From Dyella sp. S184 (GTDB lineage: Bacteria > Pseudomonadota > Gammaproteobacteria > Xanthomonadales > Rhodanobacteraceae), in the NCBI RefSeq assembly GCF_009766065.1, contig NZ_LMUE01000002.1, positions 124,001 to 188,000 of the forward strand: DNA of 64,000 nt. Reading direction: 5' to 3'. The position numbers and the translations under genes were made by a program. Under the pieces are notes generated by a model. The model had not been told where the DNA came from. It saw only the letters and a list, made by a program, of their open reading frames with translations, and did not search any database. Position 1 is the stretch's first letter, and each line of letters opens with the position of its first letter. Shown here in pieces: positions 55,526 to 64,000 of this stretch.

Positions 55526-56995
55526 CTAGCCTCGCTTGATGATTCGCCGGACCACCGACCACAAGCTGCGCTTTGCCAGCTGATCGATACCCTGCTCCAA
55601 TCGTTGCAGGCTCGCTTGCAGATTTTGCATCTCCCCTCGCTGCTGTTGGAATGCATGTGCCAAGCCCTGAACATCCGCTCGCTGTTGTTGGAATGCATGT
55701 GCCAAGCCCTGAACATCCGCTCGCTGTTGTTGGAATGCGCGTGCCAAGCCCTGCACATCCGCTCGCTCACCTGCGAGCCGGCGCATGTCGGTTAGTGATG
55801 TCCCCTGCTGTTGCAGCAAATGGTGCAACGAGGAATCTTGAATCACCAGCTCGTACTCAACCCGGACGGTTACCTCGAGCCAGCTATCACGATGTCCTTC
55901 GACAAGGCTGCTGCCGATCTCGAATTCGACGTTGGGATCGCCATCGAAGCTGATCAAGCGCACCGATTGCGTGCCGAAGGCCGGCAACAACTCACCGTTG
56001 ATATGACCCAATCGGTCAGGCAACCGATCCAGATTCCGGACTACTCCACCCGCTTGCTGCCGCACTACCACTCCACTCAATCCGTATACGCCCGGCAAGT
56101 CGGCCGGATCAAGTCGCAAGTAGTCCGGGCGAATGCCGGCCGGCAGCCGGAATTGCAGATCCAGCACGCCGTTTGTCGCATCGACTGGCTGTGAAATCAT
56201 GCGGCTTTCGTCGAAAGCCTCGTCACGATGGCGATAGAAGAGATGACAGACCACACGCTGCGGCTCGACCATGGCTGCCGCCATCGGTTGCTCATCGGCG
56301 TCGACCAGAGTGCCTGCCAAAGCTTCGAAGAAACCGCATACGCTATCGGGTGAAGCCTCGGCCTGTCGCATGAAGGCAACGAATGCTGCAGGCACTTCCG
56401 AACCCACAGCTACTACACCCAGGCCATGGCTATGCCGAAAACTGAAGCATGCATATTGTGCCGCCAGTTCATCGAGGAATTGCCCGACGCCAAACCCTCG
56501 TTCACGCACCGCGGTGTCGTGCAAGAGCACCACGGCGCGGCGGCTGAGCTTGGGCAGCCAGGTTTCGAAATCGTGGCGTACCGCTTCGTAGGTATGCAAT
56601 CCATCGATGTGCAGGAGGTCAATGCTGCCGTCTTCAAATTGGCCTGCTGCGTCATCGAAACGCGCACGCAGCAGTTGCGAGAAATTCTCGTATAGCGGGT
56701 CATGCCTGGCACGAAGTGACTGGTACACCTCGTCCCCGTAACGCAACGCATGCATATCACCCTGCCAGGTGTCCACAGCGGTACAGCGACAGGACAGATC
56801 CAGGGCATGCACCGCCTGGCAGAACGCCAGATAGGAGTTGCCCGAATGGGTGCCCAGCTCGACCAGGGTACGCGGCCGCAAGAGATCCACGGCGAGATAG
56901 GCGAACGGAATGTGTCCGACCCAACCGTAAGGCGGCACGATGCGTGGTTTCATCAGAACCAGCGGATGCTCTTCGAGGCGAAAATCAGGGCTCAT
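55526..56995 (-). CDS. Class I methyltransferase with 14-residue repeat coiled-coil tail
   Basis: A 489-residue protein. LVELGTHSGNSYLAF (44-58), IDLLHIDGLHTYEAV and VLLHDTAVRERGFGV fit family 24 methyltransferases. A middle beta-rich part (about 250-390) follows. Residues 411-452 are three copies of RADVQGLA(R/H)AFQQQ, then a degenerate fourth and a basic end (RRIIKRG). The repeats correspond to 42-base DNA units at 55640-55765. The coiled coil probably makes it oligomerise or bind the membrane. The ATG at 56995 overlaps the wzt2 stop by 11 bases. Confidence 0.85.
   Translation of the reverse strand: MSPDFRLEEHPLVLMKPRIVPPYGWVGHIPFAYLAVDLLRPRTLVELGTHSGNSYLAFCQAVHALDLSCRCTAVDTWQGDMHALRYGDEVYQSLRARHDPLYENFSQLLRARFDDAAGQFEDGSIDLLHIDGLHTYEAVRHDFETWLPKLSRRAVVLLHDTAVRERGFGVGQFLDELAAQYACFSFRHSHGLGVVAVGSEVPAAFVAFMRQAEASPDSVCGFFEALAGTLVDADEQPMAAAMVEPQRVVCHLFYRHRDEAFDESRMISQPVDATNGVLDLQFRLPAGIRPDYLRLDPADLPGVYGLSGVVVRQQAGGVVRNLDRLPDRLGHINGELLPAFGTQSVRLISFDGDPNVEFEIGSSLVEGHRDSWLEVTVRVEYELVIQDSSLHHLLQQQGTSLTDMRRLAGERADVQGLARAFQQQRADVQGLAHAFQQQRADVQGLAHAFQQQRGEMQNLQASLQRLEQGIDQLAKRSLWSVVRRIIKRG
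55640..55765 (-). repeat. Three tandem 42-base repeats inside the methyltransferase gene
   Basis: Three nearly identical 42-base units, each encoding RADVQGLA(R/H)AFQQQ. The unit is a multiple of three, so a change in copy number would change coiled-coil length without breaking the frame. Units two and three are almost the same at DNA level, which indicates recent duplication. Confidence 0.9.
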
Positions 56996-58355
56996 GGGTT
57001 ATTCGTTCCAATCGTACGTCGAGCATCGGTATGCCGATCAGCCCGGACGACAGCGTGCCGCCGGTAGCCATGAAGCGCAACGCCTCGTGCAGCCAGTGCT
57101 GGATCACATATTGCTCCTGGGTTCCCTCGGCCAAGCCCACGGTGATGAAGTATTCCCCCGGCACCAGCCGTGGCATCACGAAACGGAAGCTTGCATTGAA
57201 GGCCTGGCCGCCACTCACCGCGAAATCGCCTTCATGGCTGAGCACGGTGTTGTCACCGAACAGCAGCTGACCCAGTCGATCCTTTACATAGAAACCCACG
57301 ATCACGTTGTCGATCGCATTCTCTGCCAGCAGCCTGACCTCCAGCGTCACGGTTTCGCCAGCCACCACCATGGCCAGTACCTCATCAGCCTCGTTGCGGA
57401 ATGCGACATGGGCAATATGAGCCTTGCATTCCCCGAAACCCTCGGCATCCGGTTTGAAGGGGAAGATTTTCAGGTCATTGCGCAGGGTCGATCGATCCAT
57501 CAGCTCCTGTCGGAAATCGACCTGCTCCACCGGCGCAACGTATGCGTGGCCAGGTGGTCTGGAACTGCGCCCACCCGCTCCGCCCTGGCGCTCGACGATG
57601 GAGGCCTCGAGGTAGGCCTCCATGACCTTGCGGGCATCCCCGATGCGTTGTACGCGCCCATGCTCCAGCCAGATTGCGCGATCGCACAGGCTGGTCACCG
57701 CGCCGCCATCATGGCTGACGAACAACATCGTGCCGCGCTTGCGGAACTCACGCAGGTAGCGCATGCACTTCTGCATGAAGAAGGCATCCCCCACGGCCAA
57801 CGCCTCATCGATGATCAGGATGTCCGCATCCACATGCGTCACCACGGCGAACGCCAATCGCATCACCATGCCGGTGGAATAGTTGCGCACTGGTTGGTCG
57901 ACGAATTCGCCGATCTCGGCATAGGCCAGGATGTCATCGATCCGCGCATCGACTTCACTGCGACTCAACCCGAGGATAGATGCATTCAGATAAACATTCT
58001 GACGTCCAGTGAAGTCGGGATTGAAGCCGCTGCCCAGCTCCAGCAACGCCGCTACGCGACCGTGGATGGCGGCACTGCCCTCCGTTGGCTTGAGCGTGCT
58101 GGCGATCAGCTGCAGCAGGGTCGATTTCCCCGCGCCATTGCGCCCTATGATGCCGAGCGTCTCACCGCGCCGAACCTCGAAGTCGACCCCACGCAAAGCC
58201 CAGAACTCGCGATAGAACCGCTGCCTGCCGCCGATCAGGCTCTGCAGCATCCGGTGCACCGGCTTGTCGTAGAGCTGGTAGCACTTCCCGAGCGCCCGAA
58301 CCTCGATCACCACCTCATCGGATGGCTGTTGCGACAGGGCGGGCTCAGAGGACAT
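56985..58355 (-). CDS. wzt: Second O-antigen ABC transporter ATP-binding protein
   Basis: A 456-residue Wzt paralogue. Walker A is GRNGAGKS (71-78), then GRVAALLELGSGFNPDFTGRQN, signature YSTGM and Walker B ILIIDE. The C-terminal domain (about 265-456) is a carbohydrate-binding type, with VMPRLVPGEYFITVGLAEG as its best conserved part, also seen in the first Wzt. Most of the rest differs, which suggests a different polysaccharide. The ATG at 58355 overlaps wzm2 by 11 bases, exactly as in the first pair; ATG 58367 is an alternative. Confidence 0.93.
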   Translation of the reverse strand: MSSEPALSQQPSDEVVIEVRALGKCYQLYDKPVHRMLQSLIGGRQRFYREFWALRGVDFEVRRGETLGIIGRNGAGKSTLLQLIASTLKPTEGSAAIHGRVAALLELGSGFNPDFTGRQNVYLNASILGLSRSEVDARIDDILAYAEIGEFVDQPVRNYSTGMVMRLAFAVVTHVDADILIIDEALAVGDAFFMQKCMRYLREFRKRGTMLFVSHDGGAVTSLCDRAIWLEHGRVQRIGDARKVMEAYLEASIVERQGGAGGRSSRPPGHAYVAPVEQVDFRQELMDRSTLRNDLKIFPFKPDAEGFGECKAHIAHVAFRNEADEVLAMVVAGETVTLEVRLLAENAIDNVIVGFYVKDRLGQLLFGDNTVLSHEGDFAVSGGQAFNASFRFVMPRLVPGEYFITVGLAEGTQEQYVIQHWLHEALRFMATGGTLSSGLIGIPMLDVRLERITHEP

Positions 58356-59151
58356 CAGCGAACCCATCCCGCGTACGCTGAAACCAGACGTATCCGAACA
58401 GCAGCACAGCCACGGAAACCAGGGTATAGATCCCTAGTGCAGGCCAGTCGGGTGATTTTCCGAACAGTACCAGCTGTCGCGTCTGCTCGATCATCAAGGT
58501 CAGCGGGTTGAGGGTGATCCAGTCACGATAGGGCTCACGCAGGTTCGACGCGGGATAGAACACCGGGCTAAGGAACATCAGCATCGACGAAATCACGCCG
58601 GCAACCTGCGTCACGTCGCGGACAAATACGCCCAGCGATGCCATCAGCCAGCTCACCCCGCACAGCAGCAGCACATAAGGTGCATACAGAAGCGGCAGAT
58701 ACAGCAGCGTCGCATGCAGTGTGTGCTGCGAGATCAAGACGAAGATCAGCAGCACCAGCACGCTGAGGAGCGCATTGAACAGCGTCGAGGTCACCATGAC
58801 GCAAGGCAGGATCGCCAGTGGAAACACCACCCGCTTCACCAGGTTGCTCTGCGAGACGATAACCCCCGGCGCACGCGTGATGCATTCGGCCAGCAACGAA
58901 TGGACGATCATGCCGCAGAAGATCATCAACGAAAAATCGGCCCCCGACTCCATGTTCGGCCAGCGCATGCCGAGAAATACGCGAAAAGCCAGCGTATAGA
59001 CAGCCAACATCAACAGCGGATTGAAGAACGACCACAACAACCCCAGGAAGGATCCGCTGTAACGCCCTGCAATATCGCGTTTGGTGAGCTCCCAGAATAC
59101 GTCTCGTCTAGCCCAGACACGTCTTGACAGGGACATTTTTGCTATTTCCAT
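58345..59151 (-). CDS. wzm: Second O-antigen ABC transporter permease
   Basis: A 268-residue permease of the ABC-2 type with about six helices. KRDIAGRYSGSFLGLLWSFF is the Wzm signature, and the protein ends in GFADVL like Wzm1. The ATG at 59151 has a GGAGTGAGG site; ATG 59136 is possible. It heads the second polysaccharide operon and is divergent from rmlB. Confidence 0.93.
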   Translation of the reverse strand: MEIAKMSLSRRVWARRDVFWELTKRDIAGRYSGSFLGLLWSFFNPLLMLAVYTLAFRVFLGMRWPNMESGADFSLMIFCGMIVHSLLAECITRAPGVIVSQSNLVKRVVFPLAILPCVMVTSTLFNALLSVLVLLIFVLISQHTLHATLLYLPLLYAPYVLLLCGVSWLMASLGVFVRDVTQVAGVISSMLMFLSPVFYPASNLREPYRDWITLNPLTLMIEQTRQLVLFGKSPDWPALGIYTLVSVAVLLFGYVWFQRTRDGFADVL

Positions 59152-59246
59152 CCTCACTCCGTGCTTTGCCTGGATACCACCCGACGCTGAAGCGCCGCCA
59201 ACCACCTGCCACCTGCCATCAACGTGCGCCCCAATCCTCGTCGCCA

Positions 59247-59324
59247 ATCAATGGCAAACTATGCATTGATCCAACATGCGCATGCACTATCAGCCCCTTG
59301 GCACACCATATCAGCCACTGATAG
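59247..59324. promoter_or_regulatory. Inverted repeats in the wzm2-rmlB divergent region
   Basis: ATCAATG (59247-59253) and CATTGAT (59264-59270) are a perfect pair 10 bases apart. TATCAG occurs at 59288-59293 and 59309-59314, 21 bases apart, and the second pairs with CTGATA (59318-59323) across CCA. Such spacing on one DNA face is typical of an operator. The regulator is unknown. Confidence 0.4.
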
Positions 59325-59371
59325 ACCATTCGCAGCCGAATGTTCGCCCATATGACACCAAAGAAGGCTCG

Positions 59372-60442
59372 ATGAACAGTCCATCCGATCACATCCCATT
59401 GCTGCTCGTCACTGGCGGAGCAGGTTTTATCGGCGCCAACTTCGTGCTACAGGCCATTGCTGACGGCCTGCGGGTCGTCAATCTGGACAAGCTCACTTAC
59501 GCTGGCAACCCGGATACGCTGTCCTCACTGCAAGGCCACGACCGGCATGTGTTCGTGCAAGGCGATATCGGTGACCGGGCGCTGGTGGCGAAGCTGCTGG
59601 CCGAACATCGCCCCGATGCCATTGTCAATTTTGCTGCCGAGTCGCACGTCGACCGCTCGATCGACGGCCCCGCCGAATTCGTGCAGACCAACGTGGTCGG
59701 CACGCTGGGCCTGCTCGAATGCGCCCGCGACTACTGGCGCGGCCTCGAGGGCAGCGCGCGCGAGGCGTTCCGCTTCCTGCACGTATCGACCGACGAGGTC
59801 TACGGCTCGCTCGGTGCCGAGGGCAAGTTCACCGAGCAGACACCGTACGCGCCGAACTCGCCGTATTCCGCCTCGAAGGCGGCCTCCGATCACTTGGTCC
59901 GTGCGTTCCAGCACACCTACGGCCTGCCCACGCTGACCACCAACTGCTCGAACAACTACGGTCCCTTCCAGTTCCCGGAAAAACTCATCCCGCTGATCAT
60001 CCAGAAAGCGCTGGCCGGCGAACCGCTGCCGGTTTACGGCGACGGCCTGAACATCCGCGACTGGCTGTTCGTGGGCGACCACTGCAGCGCGATCCGCCGC
60101 GTGCTGGAAGCGGGCCGCGTCGGCGAGACCTACAACGTCGGCGGCAATGCCGAACGCGAGAACATCGCTGTGGTGAAGAGCATCTGCGCGTTGCTCGATC
60201 AGCGCCGGCCGCTGGACGATGGTCGCGTACGCGAATCGCTGATCACCTACGTCAAGGACCGCCCTGGGCACGATCGCCGCTATGCGATCGACTCCAGCAA
60301 GCTGCAGGACGAACTGGGCTGGCGGCCATCGCAAACCTTCGAAACCGGCATCGCGCAGACGGTGGACTGGTATCTTGCCAACCAGCCGTGGAGCCAGCGC
60401 GTGCTCGACGGCAGCTATCGCATGGAGCGCCTCGGCTCGTGA
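59372..60442 (+). CDS. rmlB: dTDP-glucose 4,6-dehydratase
   Basis: A 356-residue extended SDR that converts dTDP-glucose to dTDP-4-keto-6-deoxyglucose, the second step of dTDP-L-rhamnose synthesis. NAD loop TGGAGFIG (14-21), VSTDEVYGSL and the catalytic YSASK are intact. GAAGG lies upstream of the ATG at 59372. First gene of rmlBACD-xanB. Confidence 0.97.
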   Translation: MNSPSDHIPLLLVTGGAGFIGANFVLQAIADGLRVVNLDKLTYAGNPDTLSSLQGHDRHVFVQGDIGDRALVAKLLAEHRPDAIVNFAAESHVDRSIDGPAEFVQTNVVGTLGLLECARDYWRGLEGSAREAFRFLHVSTDEVYGSLGAEGKFTEQTPYAPNSPYSASKAASDHLVRAFQHTYGLPTLTTNCSNNYGPFQFPEKLIPLIIQKALAGEPLPVYGDGLNIRDWLFVGDHCSAIRRVLEAGRVGETYNVGGNAERENIAVVKSICALLDQRRPLDDGRVRESLITYVKDRPGHDRRYAIDSSKLQDELGWRPSQTFETGIAQTVDWYLANQPWSQRVLDGSYRMERLGS

Positions 60443-60468
60443 AAGCTGAGATCATCTAGGATTCGATC

Positions 60469-61359
60469 ATGAGCACGACGCAGAAAGGCATCATCCTCGC
60501 CGGCGGTTCCGGCACCCGGCTTTATCCGATCACCCGCGCGGTCAGCAAGCAGCTGCTGCCGGTGTACGACAAGCCGATGATCTATTACCCGCTGGCCACG
60601 CTGATGCTGGCCGGCATCCGCCAGGTGTTGATGATCAACACGCCGCATGAGCAGGAGATGTTCCAGCGCCTGCTCGGCGATGGCTCGCAGTGGGGCATCG
60701 ACATCCAGTACGCCGTGCAGCCCTCACCCGATGGCCTCGCGCAGGCGTTCACCATCGGTCGTGATTTCGTGGATGGCAAGCCTAGCTGTCTGGTGCTGGG
60801 CGACAACATCTTCTACGGCGTCGGCCTGACCGAGCGACTCAAGCGCGCGGCCTCGCGCGAACATGGCGCCACCGTGTTCGGTTACTGGGTCAAAGATCCC
60901 GAGCGCTATGGCGTGGCCGAATTCGACGCTGCCGGCCGGGTGATCGGACTGGAGGAAAAGCCGGCCCACCCCAAATCCCATTACGCGGTGACTGGCCTGT
61001 ACTTCTACGACGGTCGCGTTTGCGATTACGCCGCGGCACTGAAGCCATCATCGCGCGGCGAACTGGAAATCACCGACCTCAACCGCTTCTACCTCGACGA
61101 CGACTCGCTGCACCTGGAGCAGCTCGGGCGTGGTTTTGCGTGGCTCGACACCGGCACCCACGATTCGCTGATGGAGGCGGGCAACTACATCGAGACCATC
61201 GAGAACCGCCAAGGCCTCAAAGTTTGCTGCCCGGAGGAGATTGCCTACCTCAATGACTGGATCAACGCCGAACAACTACTGGCACTGGCCGCTCCACTGG
61301 CCAAGACCGGCTACGGCCAATACCTGCAGCAGCTGACTCGTCAAGGTCATGTTCGATGA
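60469..61359 (+). CDS. rmlA: Glucose-1-phosphate thymidylyltransferase
   Basis: A 296-residue enzyme for the first rhamnose step, joining dTTP and glucose 1-phosphate. The N-terminal [20 protein letters not shown] signature and GDNIFYG are intact, and length fits RmlA. AGGA precedes the ATG by eight bases. It overlaps rmlC by four bases. Confidence 0.97.
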   Translation: MSTTQKGIILAGGSGTRLYPITRAVSKQLLPVYDKPMIYYPLATLMLAGIRQVLMINTPHEQEMFQRLLGDGSQWGIDIQYAVQPSPDGLAQAFTIGRDFVDGKPSCLVLGDNIFYGVGLTERLKRAASREHGATVFGYWVKDPERYGVAEFDAAGRVIGLEEKPAHPKSHYAVTGLYFYDGRVCDYAAALKPSSRGELEITDLNRFYLDDDSLHLEQLGRGFAWLDTGTHDSLMEAGNYIETIENRQGLKVCCPEEIAYLNDWINAEQLLALAAPLAKTGYGQYLQQLTRQGHVR

Positions 61360-61913
61360 AAGTGATTGAAACCGCGTTACCCGGCGCACTGATTCTCGAA
61401 CCACAAGTGTTCGGCGATGCCCGTGGCTTCTTCTACGAAAGCTACAACAAGGGCAAGTGGCAGGAAGCCGGCATCATGGCCGACTTCATCCAGACCAATG
61501 TTTCGCGCTCGGCCAAAGGCGTGCTGCGCGGGCTGCATTACCAGTGGCCAAATCCGCAAGGCAAGCTGGTCAGTGTGCTCGAAGGCGAGGTGTACGACGT
61601 AGCGGTGGATATCCGCCGCGGCTCGCCCACGTTCGGACAGTCGTTCGGCGTAATGCTGACCGCCGAAAATCATCGGCACTTCTGGGTCCCGGAAGGCTTT
61701 GCGCATGGTTTTTGCGTGCTGTCCGAGTTCGCCACCTTCACCTATCAGTGCACCGCGCTTTACGACGCCCAGGCCGACGCCGGCATCCGCTGGAACGATG
61801 CCGATCTCGGCATCGACTGGCCCTTGAGTACACCACTGCTGTCCGACAAGGACGGCAAGACGCCGCTGCTGAAAGACGTCGCGCCGGAACGGCTGCCGGT
61901 TTTCGCGTCGTGA
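61356..61913 (+). CDS. rmlC: dTDP-4-dehydrorhamnose 3,5-epimerase
   Basis: A 185-residue cupin epimerase for the third rhamnose step. [26 protein letters not shown] (with the active-site histidine) and [13 protein letters not shown] are typical. The start overlaps the rmlA stop (ATGA) and its stop overlaps the rmlD start. Confidence 0.97.
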   Translation: MKVIETALPGALILEPQVFGDARGFFYESYNKGKWQEAGIMADFIQTNVSRSAKGVLRGLHYQWPNPQGKLVSVLEGEVYDVAVDIRRGSPTFGQSFGVMLTAENHRHFWVPEGFAHGFCVLSEFATFTYQCTALYDAQADAGIRWNDADLGIDWPLSTPLLSDKDGKTPLLKDVAPERLPVFAS

Positions 61914-62845
61914 AAACCCTGCTGTTTGGTGCCAACGGCCAGCTTGGCCGTACGTTTCTCGATCACGGTGGCCTGGTCACGCGCGGCGAGCTGATCGCCG
62001 CCAGTCGCGACGGTGTACTGGCGCAGGGCGGACACGGCGAGATCGCCGACCTGTCCATGCCGGAGTCTCTGGGTGCGCTGCTCGATCGCGTCCAGCCCGA
62101 TGTGATCGTCAATACTGCCGCCTATACGGCGGTCGATCGCGCTGAGCAGGAAGAAGCGCTGGCCACCCGCGTCAACGGCGAAGCTGTTGGGGTGATCGGT
62201 AGCTGGGCCGCAGCGCATGGCGCCCTGGTTATCCATTATTCGACCGACTACGTCTTCGACGGCCGCCAGTCGCAAGCGTATCCCGTCGATGCGACGACCG
62301 GCCCGTTGGGTGCCTACGGCCGCAGCAAGCTGGCCGGCGAACAGGCATTGCGCGCCAGCGGCGCCGATCACCTGACATTTCGCACGGCCTGGGTCTACGC
62401 CGCACACGGCCAGAACTTCCTGCGCACCATGCTGCGCCTGGGGGCCGAGCGCGATGAACTGCGCGTGGTGGACGACCAGCACGGTGCACCGACCGATACC
62501 AAGCTGATCGTCAATGCCAGCGTCGCCGCGCTCAATCGCTGGCAACACGCCGACACCGCGCAACGTCGGCTACTGAGCGGCACCCATCACCTGGTCGCCA
62601 GCGGCGCCACGACCTGGCGTGGCTTTGCCAGCGCGATCTTCGACCAGGCCGCCACCATGGGCGTGCTCGCGCGTCAACCACAGGTCATCCCGATCGGCAG
62701 TGCCGAGTTCCCCACACCTGCCGTGCGCCCGGCGTGGTCGTTGCTGGACAATACCGGCTTCCAGCGACACTTCGACTATCCGCTGCCTGACTGGCAACAA
62801 GGTTTGCACGAGGTCATGCATCAGCTCGCCGTACCCATTCACTGA
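61910..62845 (+). CDS. rmlD: dTDP-4-dehydrorhamnose reductase
   Basis: A 311-residue NADPH reductase completing dTDP-L-rhamnose. LLFGANGQLG is the dinucleotide loop, and STDYVFDG and YGRSKLAGE (catalytic Tyr-x3-Lys) follow. The start is GTG at 61910, overlapping the rmlC stop (GTGA). A longer frame back to 61457 is an out-of-frame shadow of rmlC. Confidence 0.95.
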   Translation: MKTLLFGANGQLGRTFLDHGGLVTRGELIAASRDGVLAQGGHGEIADLSMPESLGALLDRVQPDVIVNTAAYTAVDRAEQEEALATRVNGEAVGVIGSWAAAHGALVIHYSTDYVFDGRQSQAYPVDATTGPLGAYGRSKLAGEQALRASGADHLTFRTAWVYAAHGQNFLRTMLRLGAERDELRVVDDQHGAPTDTKLIVNASVAALNRWQHADTAQRRLLSGTHHLVASGATTWRGFASAIFDQAATMGVLARQPQVIPIGSAEFPTPAVRPAWSLLDNTGFQRHFDYPLPDWQQGLHEVMHQLAVPIH

Positions 62846-62862
62846 GCAAGGACATGGCGCCC

Positions 62863-64000
62863 ATGTTGATTCCTCTCATCCTCAGCGGCGGCAGTGGTAC
62901 CCGTCTGTGGCCGGTCTCGCGCAAGAATCTGCCCAAGCAGTTCCTCGCATTGGCCGGCAACGGCACGCTGTTCCAGCAGACCATTGCACGGACCCGGGAG
63001 CTGCCTGACGTAGCGGCCCCGATCGTGGTGGCCAGCGAAGATCACCGTTTCCTCGCCGCCGACCAGCTGCTGGAGGCCGGTATCAAAGGCGCCACCATCG
63101 TGCTGGAACCACTGGCGCGCAATACCGCACCGGCAATCGCACTAGGCGCGTTGCAGGCCTTGCAGCGCGATGCCGATGCCTTGCTGCTGGTGCTGCCGGC
63201 CGATCACCTGATCGGCGACACCGGCGCGTTTGTGGAGGCGGTGAAACAGGCCATGCCGCTGGCCACGCAGGACTGGCTGGTGACGTTCGGCATCCGCCCT
63301 GATCGTCCGGAAACCGGTTTCGGCTACATCCGCCGCGCCGAGGCAGTCGATGGCCATGGCTATCGCGTGGAACAGTTCGTCGAGAAGCCCGACCAGGCCA
63401 CCGCCGAGTCCTATCTCGCCGATGGCGACTACGACTGGAACTCGGGCATGTTCCTGTTCAAGGCCTCGCGCTATCTGGAAGAACTCGCCATGCACGCACC
63501 AGCGATGCTGGCGGCTGTGCGCAACGCGCATGCGAAGGCATCGGCCGATCTCGACTTCGTGCGGATCGATCGCGATGCGTTCGCCCTGGTGCCGGATAAC
63601 TCGATCGACTACGCGGTGATGGAAAAGACGCGCCAGGCAGCGGTGATCCCGGTCAGCTGCGCATGGAGCGACATCGGCTCGTGGTCAGCGCTGTGGCTGA
63701 CCGGTGACAAAGACGCAGAGGGCAACCTGCGCGAAGGCGACATACTCAGCATCGACACGCGCAATTCGCTGCTGCGCTCGCACGACCGCCACCTGCTTGC
63801 GACGGTTGGTGTCGACGACCTGATCGTGGTCACCACCCCGGATGCCACCCTGGTGGCACATCGCGATGCCGCGCAGGATGTGAAGAAAATCGTCGAACAA
63901 CTCAAGGCTGCCGGCCGCAGCGAACACTCATTGCATCGGGTGGTGCATCGACCGTGGGGCAGCTACGACTCGCTGGAGGCAGGCGAGCGCTTCCAGGTCA
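62863..64000 (+). CDS. xanB: Mannose-1-phosphate guanylyltransferase / mannose-6-phosphate isomerase (cut by window edge)
   Basis: The first 379 residues of a bifunctional enzyme of the ManC/XanB type. The N-terminal LSGGSGTRLWPVSRKNLPKQ is the GDP-mannose pyrophosphorylase signature, and FVEKPDQATAESYL and NSGMFLFKASRYLEEL follow; the isomerase cupin (starting at VVHRPWGSYDSLE) runs off the window. It supplies GDP-mannose. The ATG at 62863 has AAGGA about 10 bases upstream; ATG 62854 is too close to that site. It lies 17 bases after rmlD, as in Xanthomonas rmlBACD-xan loci. Confidence 0.93.
   Translation, partial: MLIPLILSGGSGTRLWPVSRKNLPKQFLALAGNGTLFQQTIARTRELPDVAAPIVVASEDHRFLAADQLLEAGIKGATIVLEPLARNTAPAIALGALQALQRDADALLLVLPADHLIGDTGAFVEAVKQAMPLATQDWLVTFGIRPDRPETGFGYIRRAEAVDGHGYRVEQFVEKPDQATAESYLADGDYDWNSGMFLFKASRYLEELAMHAPAMLAAVRNAHAKASADLDFVRIDRDAFALVPDNSIDYAVMEKTRQAAVIPVSCAWSDIGSWSALWLTGDKDAEGNLREGDILSIDTRNSLLRSHDRHLLATVGVDDLIVVTTPDATLVAHRDAAQDVKKIVEQLKAAGRSEHSLHRVVHRPWGSYDSLEAGERFQV

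Noticed and set aside
1-64000. tRNA, rRNA, insertion sequences or phage genes
   Set aside because: None was seen by eye; no transposase or integrase motif occurs among the translated frames.

Overview
The window looks like a chromosomal segment of a GC-rich gammaproteobacterium of the Xanthomonadales, most like the Rhodanobacteraceae (Rhodanobacter, Dyella, Frateuria) or Xanthomonadaceae. The best evidence is synteny. Surface-polysaccharide genes lie between etfBA and metB, the known insertion site of the Xanthomonas LPS O-antigen locus, and rmlBACD and xanB lie nearby. A GTP-type PEP carboxykinase, an N-terminal FadE, GAF-GGDEF-EAL signalling and a MetJ homologue fit the same group. Species cannot be fixed from the sequence alone.

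Region 1 (1-30.5 kb) is housekeeping. It holds an alpha/beta hydrolase and fadE opposite a TetR regulator; pckG; an ECF sigma factor, its probable anti-sigma factor and a DUF4097-type exported protein; a probable outer-membrane protein; a GAF-GAF-GGDEF-EAL protein; hslO; mtgA; a membrane-anchored GT2; a CBS protein; a Tlc/MFS-like transporter; lemA and an M48 protease; a serine beta-lactamase-like hydrolase; a TonB-domain protein; an unusual MetJ protein with a histone-H1-like tail; gcvT and gcvH; an amidase; ETF-QO; two GT2 genes; and etfBA. ETF-QO, etfBA and fadE together make the acyl-CoA electron route to ubiquinone.

Region 2 (30.5-45.5 kb) is visibly more AT-rich and looks like an acquired O-antigen island between etfA and metB. 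Facing right are an epimerase-like gene and a GtrB/GtrA-like pair. Facing left is a long transcription unit: wzm1, wzt1, an 1118-residue multidomain glycosyltransferase, hddA, gmhA, a methyltransferase, hddC and gmhB. It is followed by a polytopic GT-C-like protein and another methyltransferase. The gmhA/hddA/gmhB/hddC set is the complete route to GDP-D-glycero-alpha-D-manno-heptose, so the glycan probably contains that heptose.

Region 3 (45.5-64 kb) starts with metB and holds a second ABC-exporter polysaccharide operon. Its genes are wzm2, wzt2, a methyltransferase with a repeat tail, a tandem-GT2 protein, an SGNH-like protein, a GSCFA protein and a PhyH-type dioxygenase, with overlapping or nearly abutting ends. 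A two-gene unit (a large degenerate glycosyltransferase fusion and a methyltransferase) converges on it. Beyond the wzm2 divergent promoter lies rmlBACD-xanB, which supplies dTDP-rhamnose and GDP-mannose. No Wzx/Wzy genes are seen, so export appears to be ABC-dependent.

The items most worth a second look are the MetJ-H1 chimera with its tandem Met boxes, the duplicated Wzm/Wzt systems around metB, and the SGNH-GSCFA-PhyH trio in the second operon.
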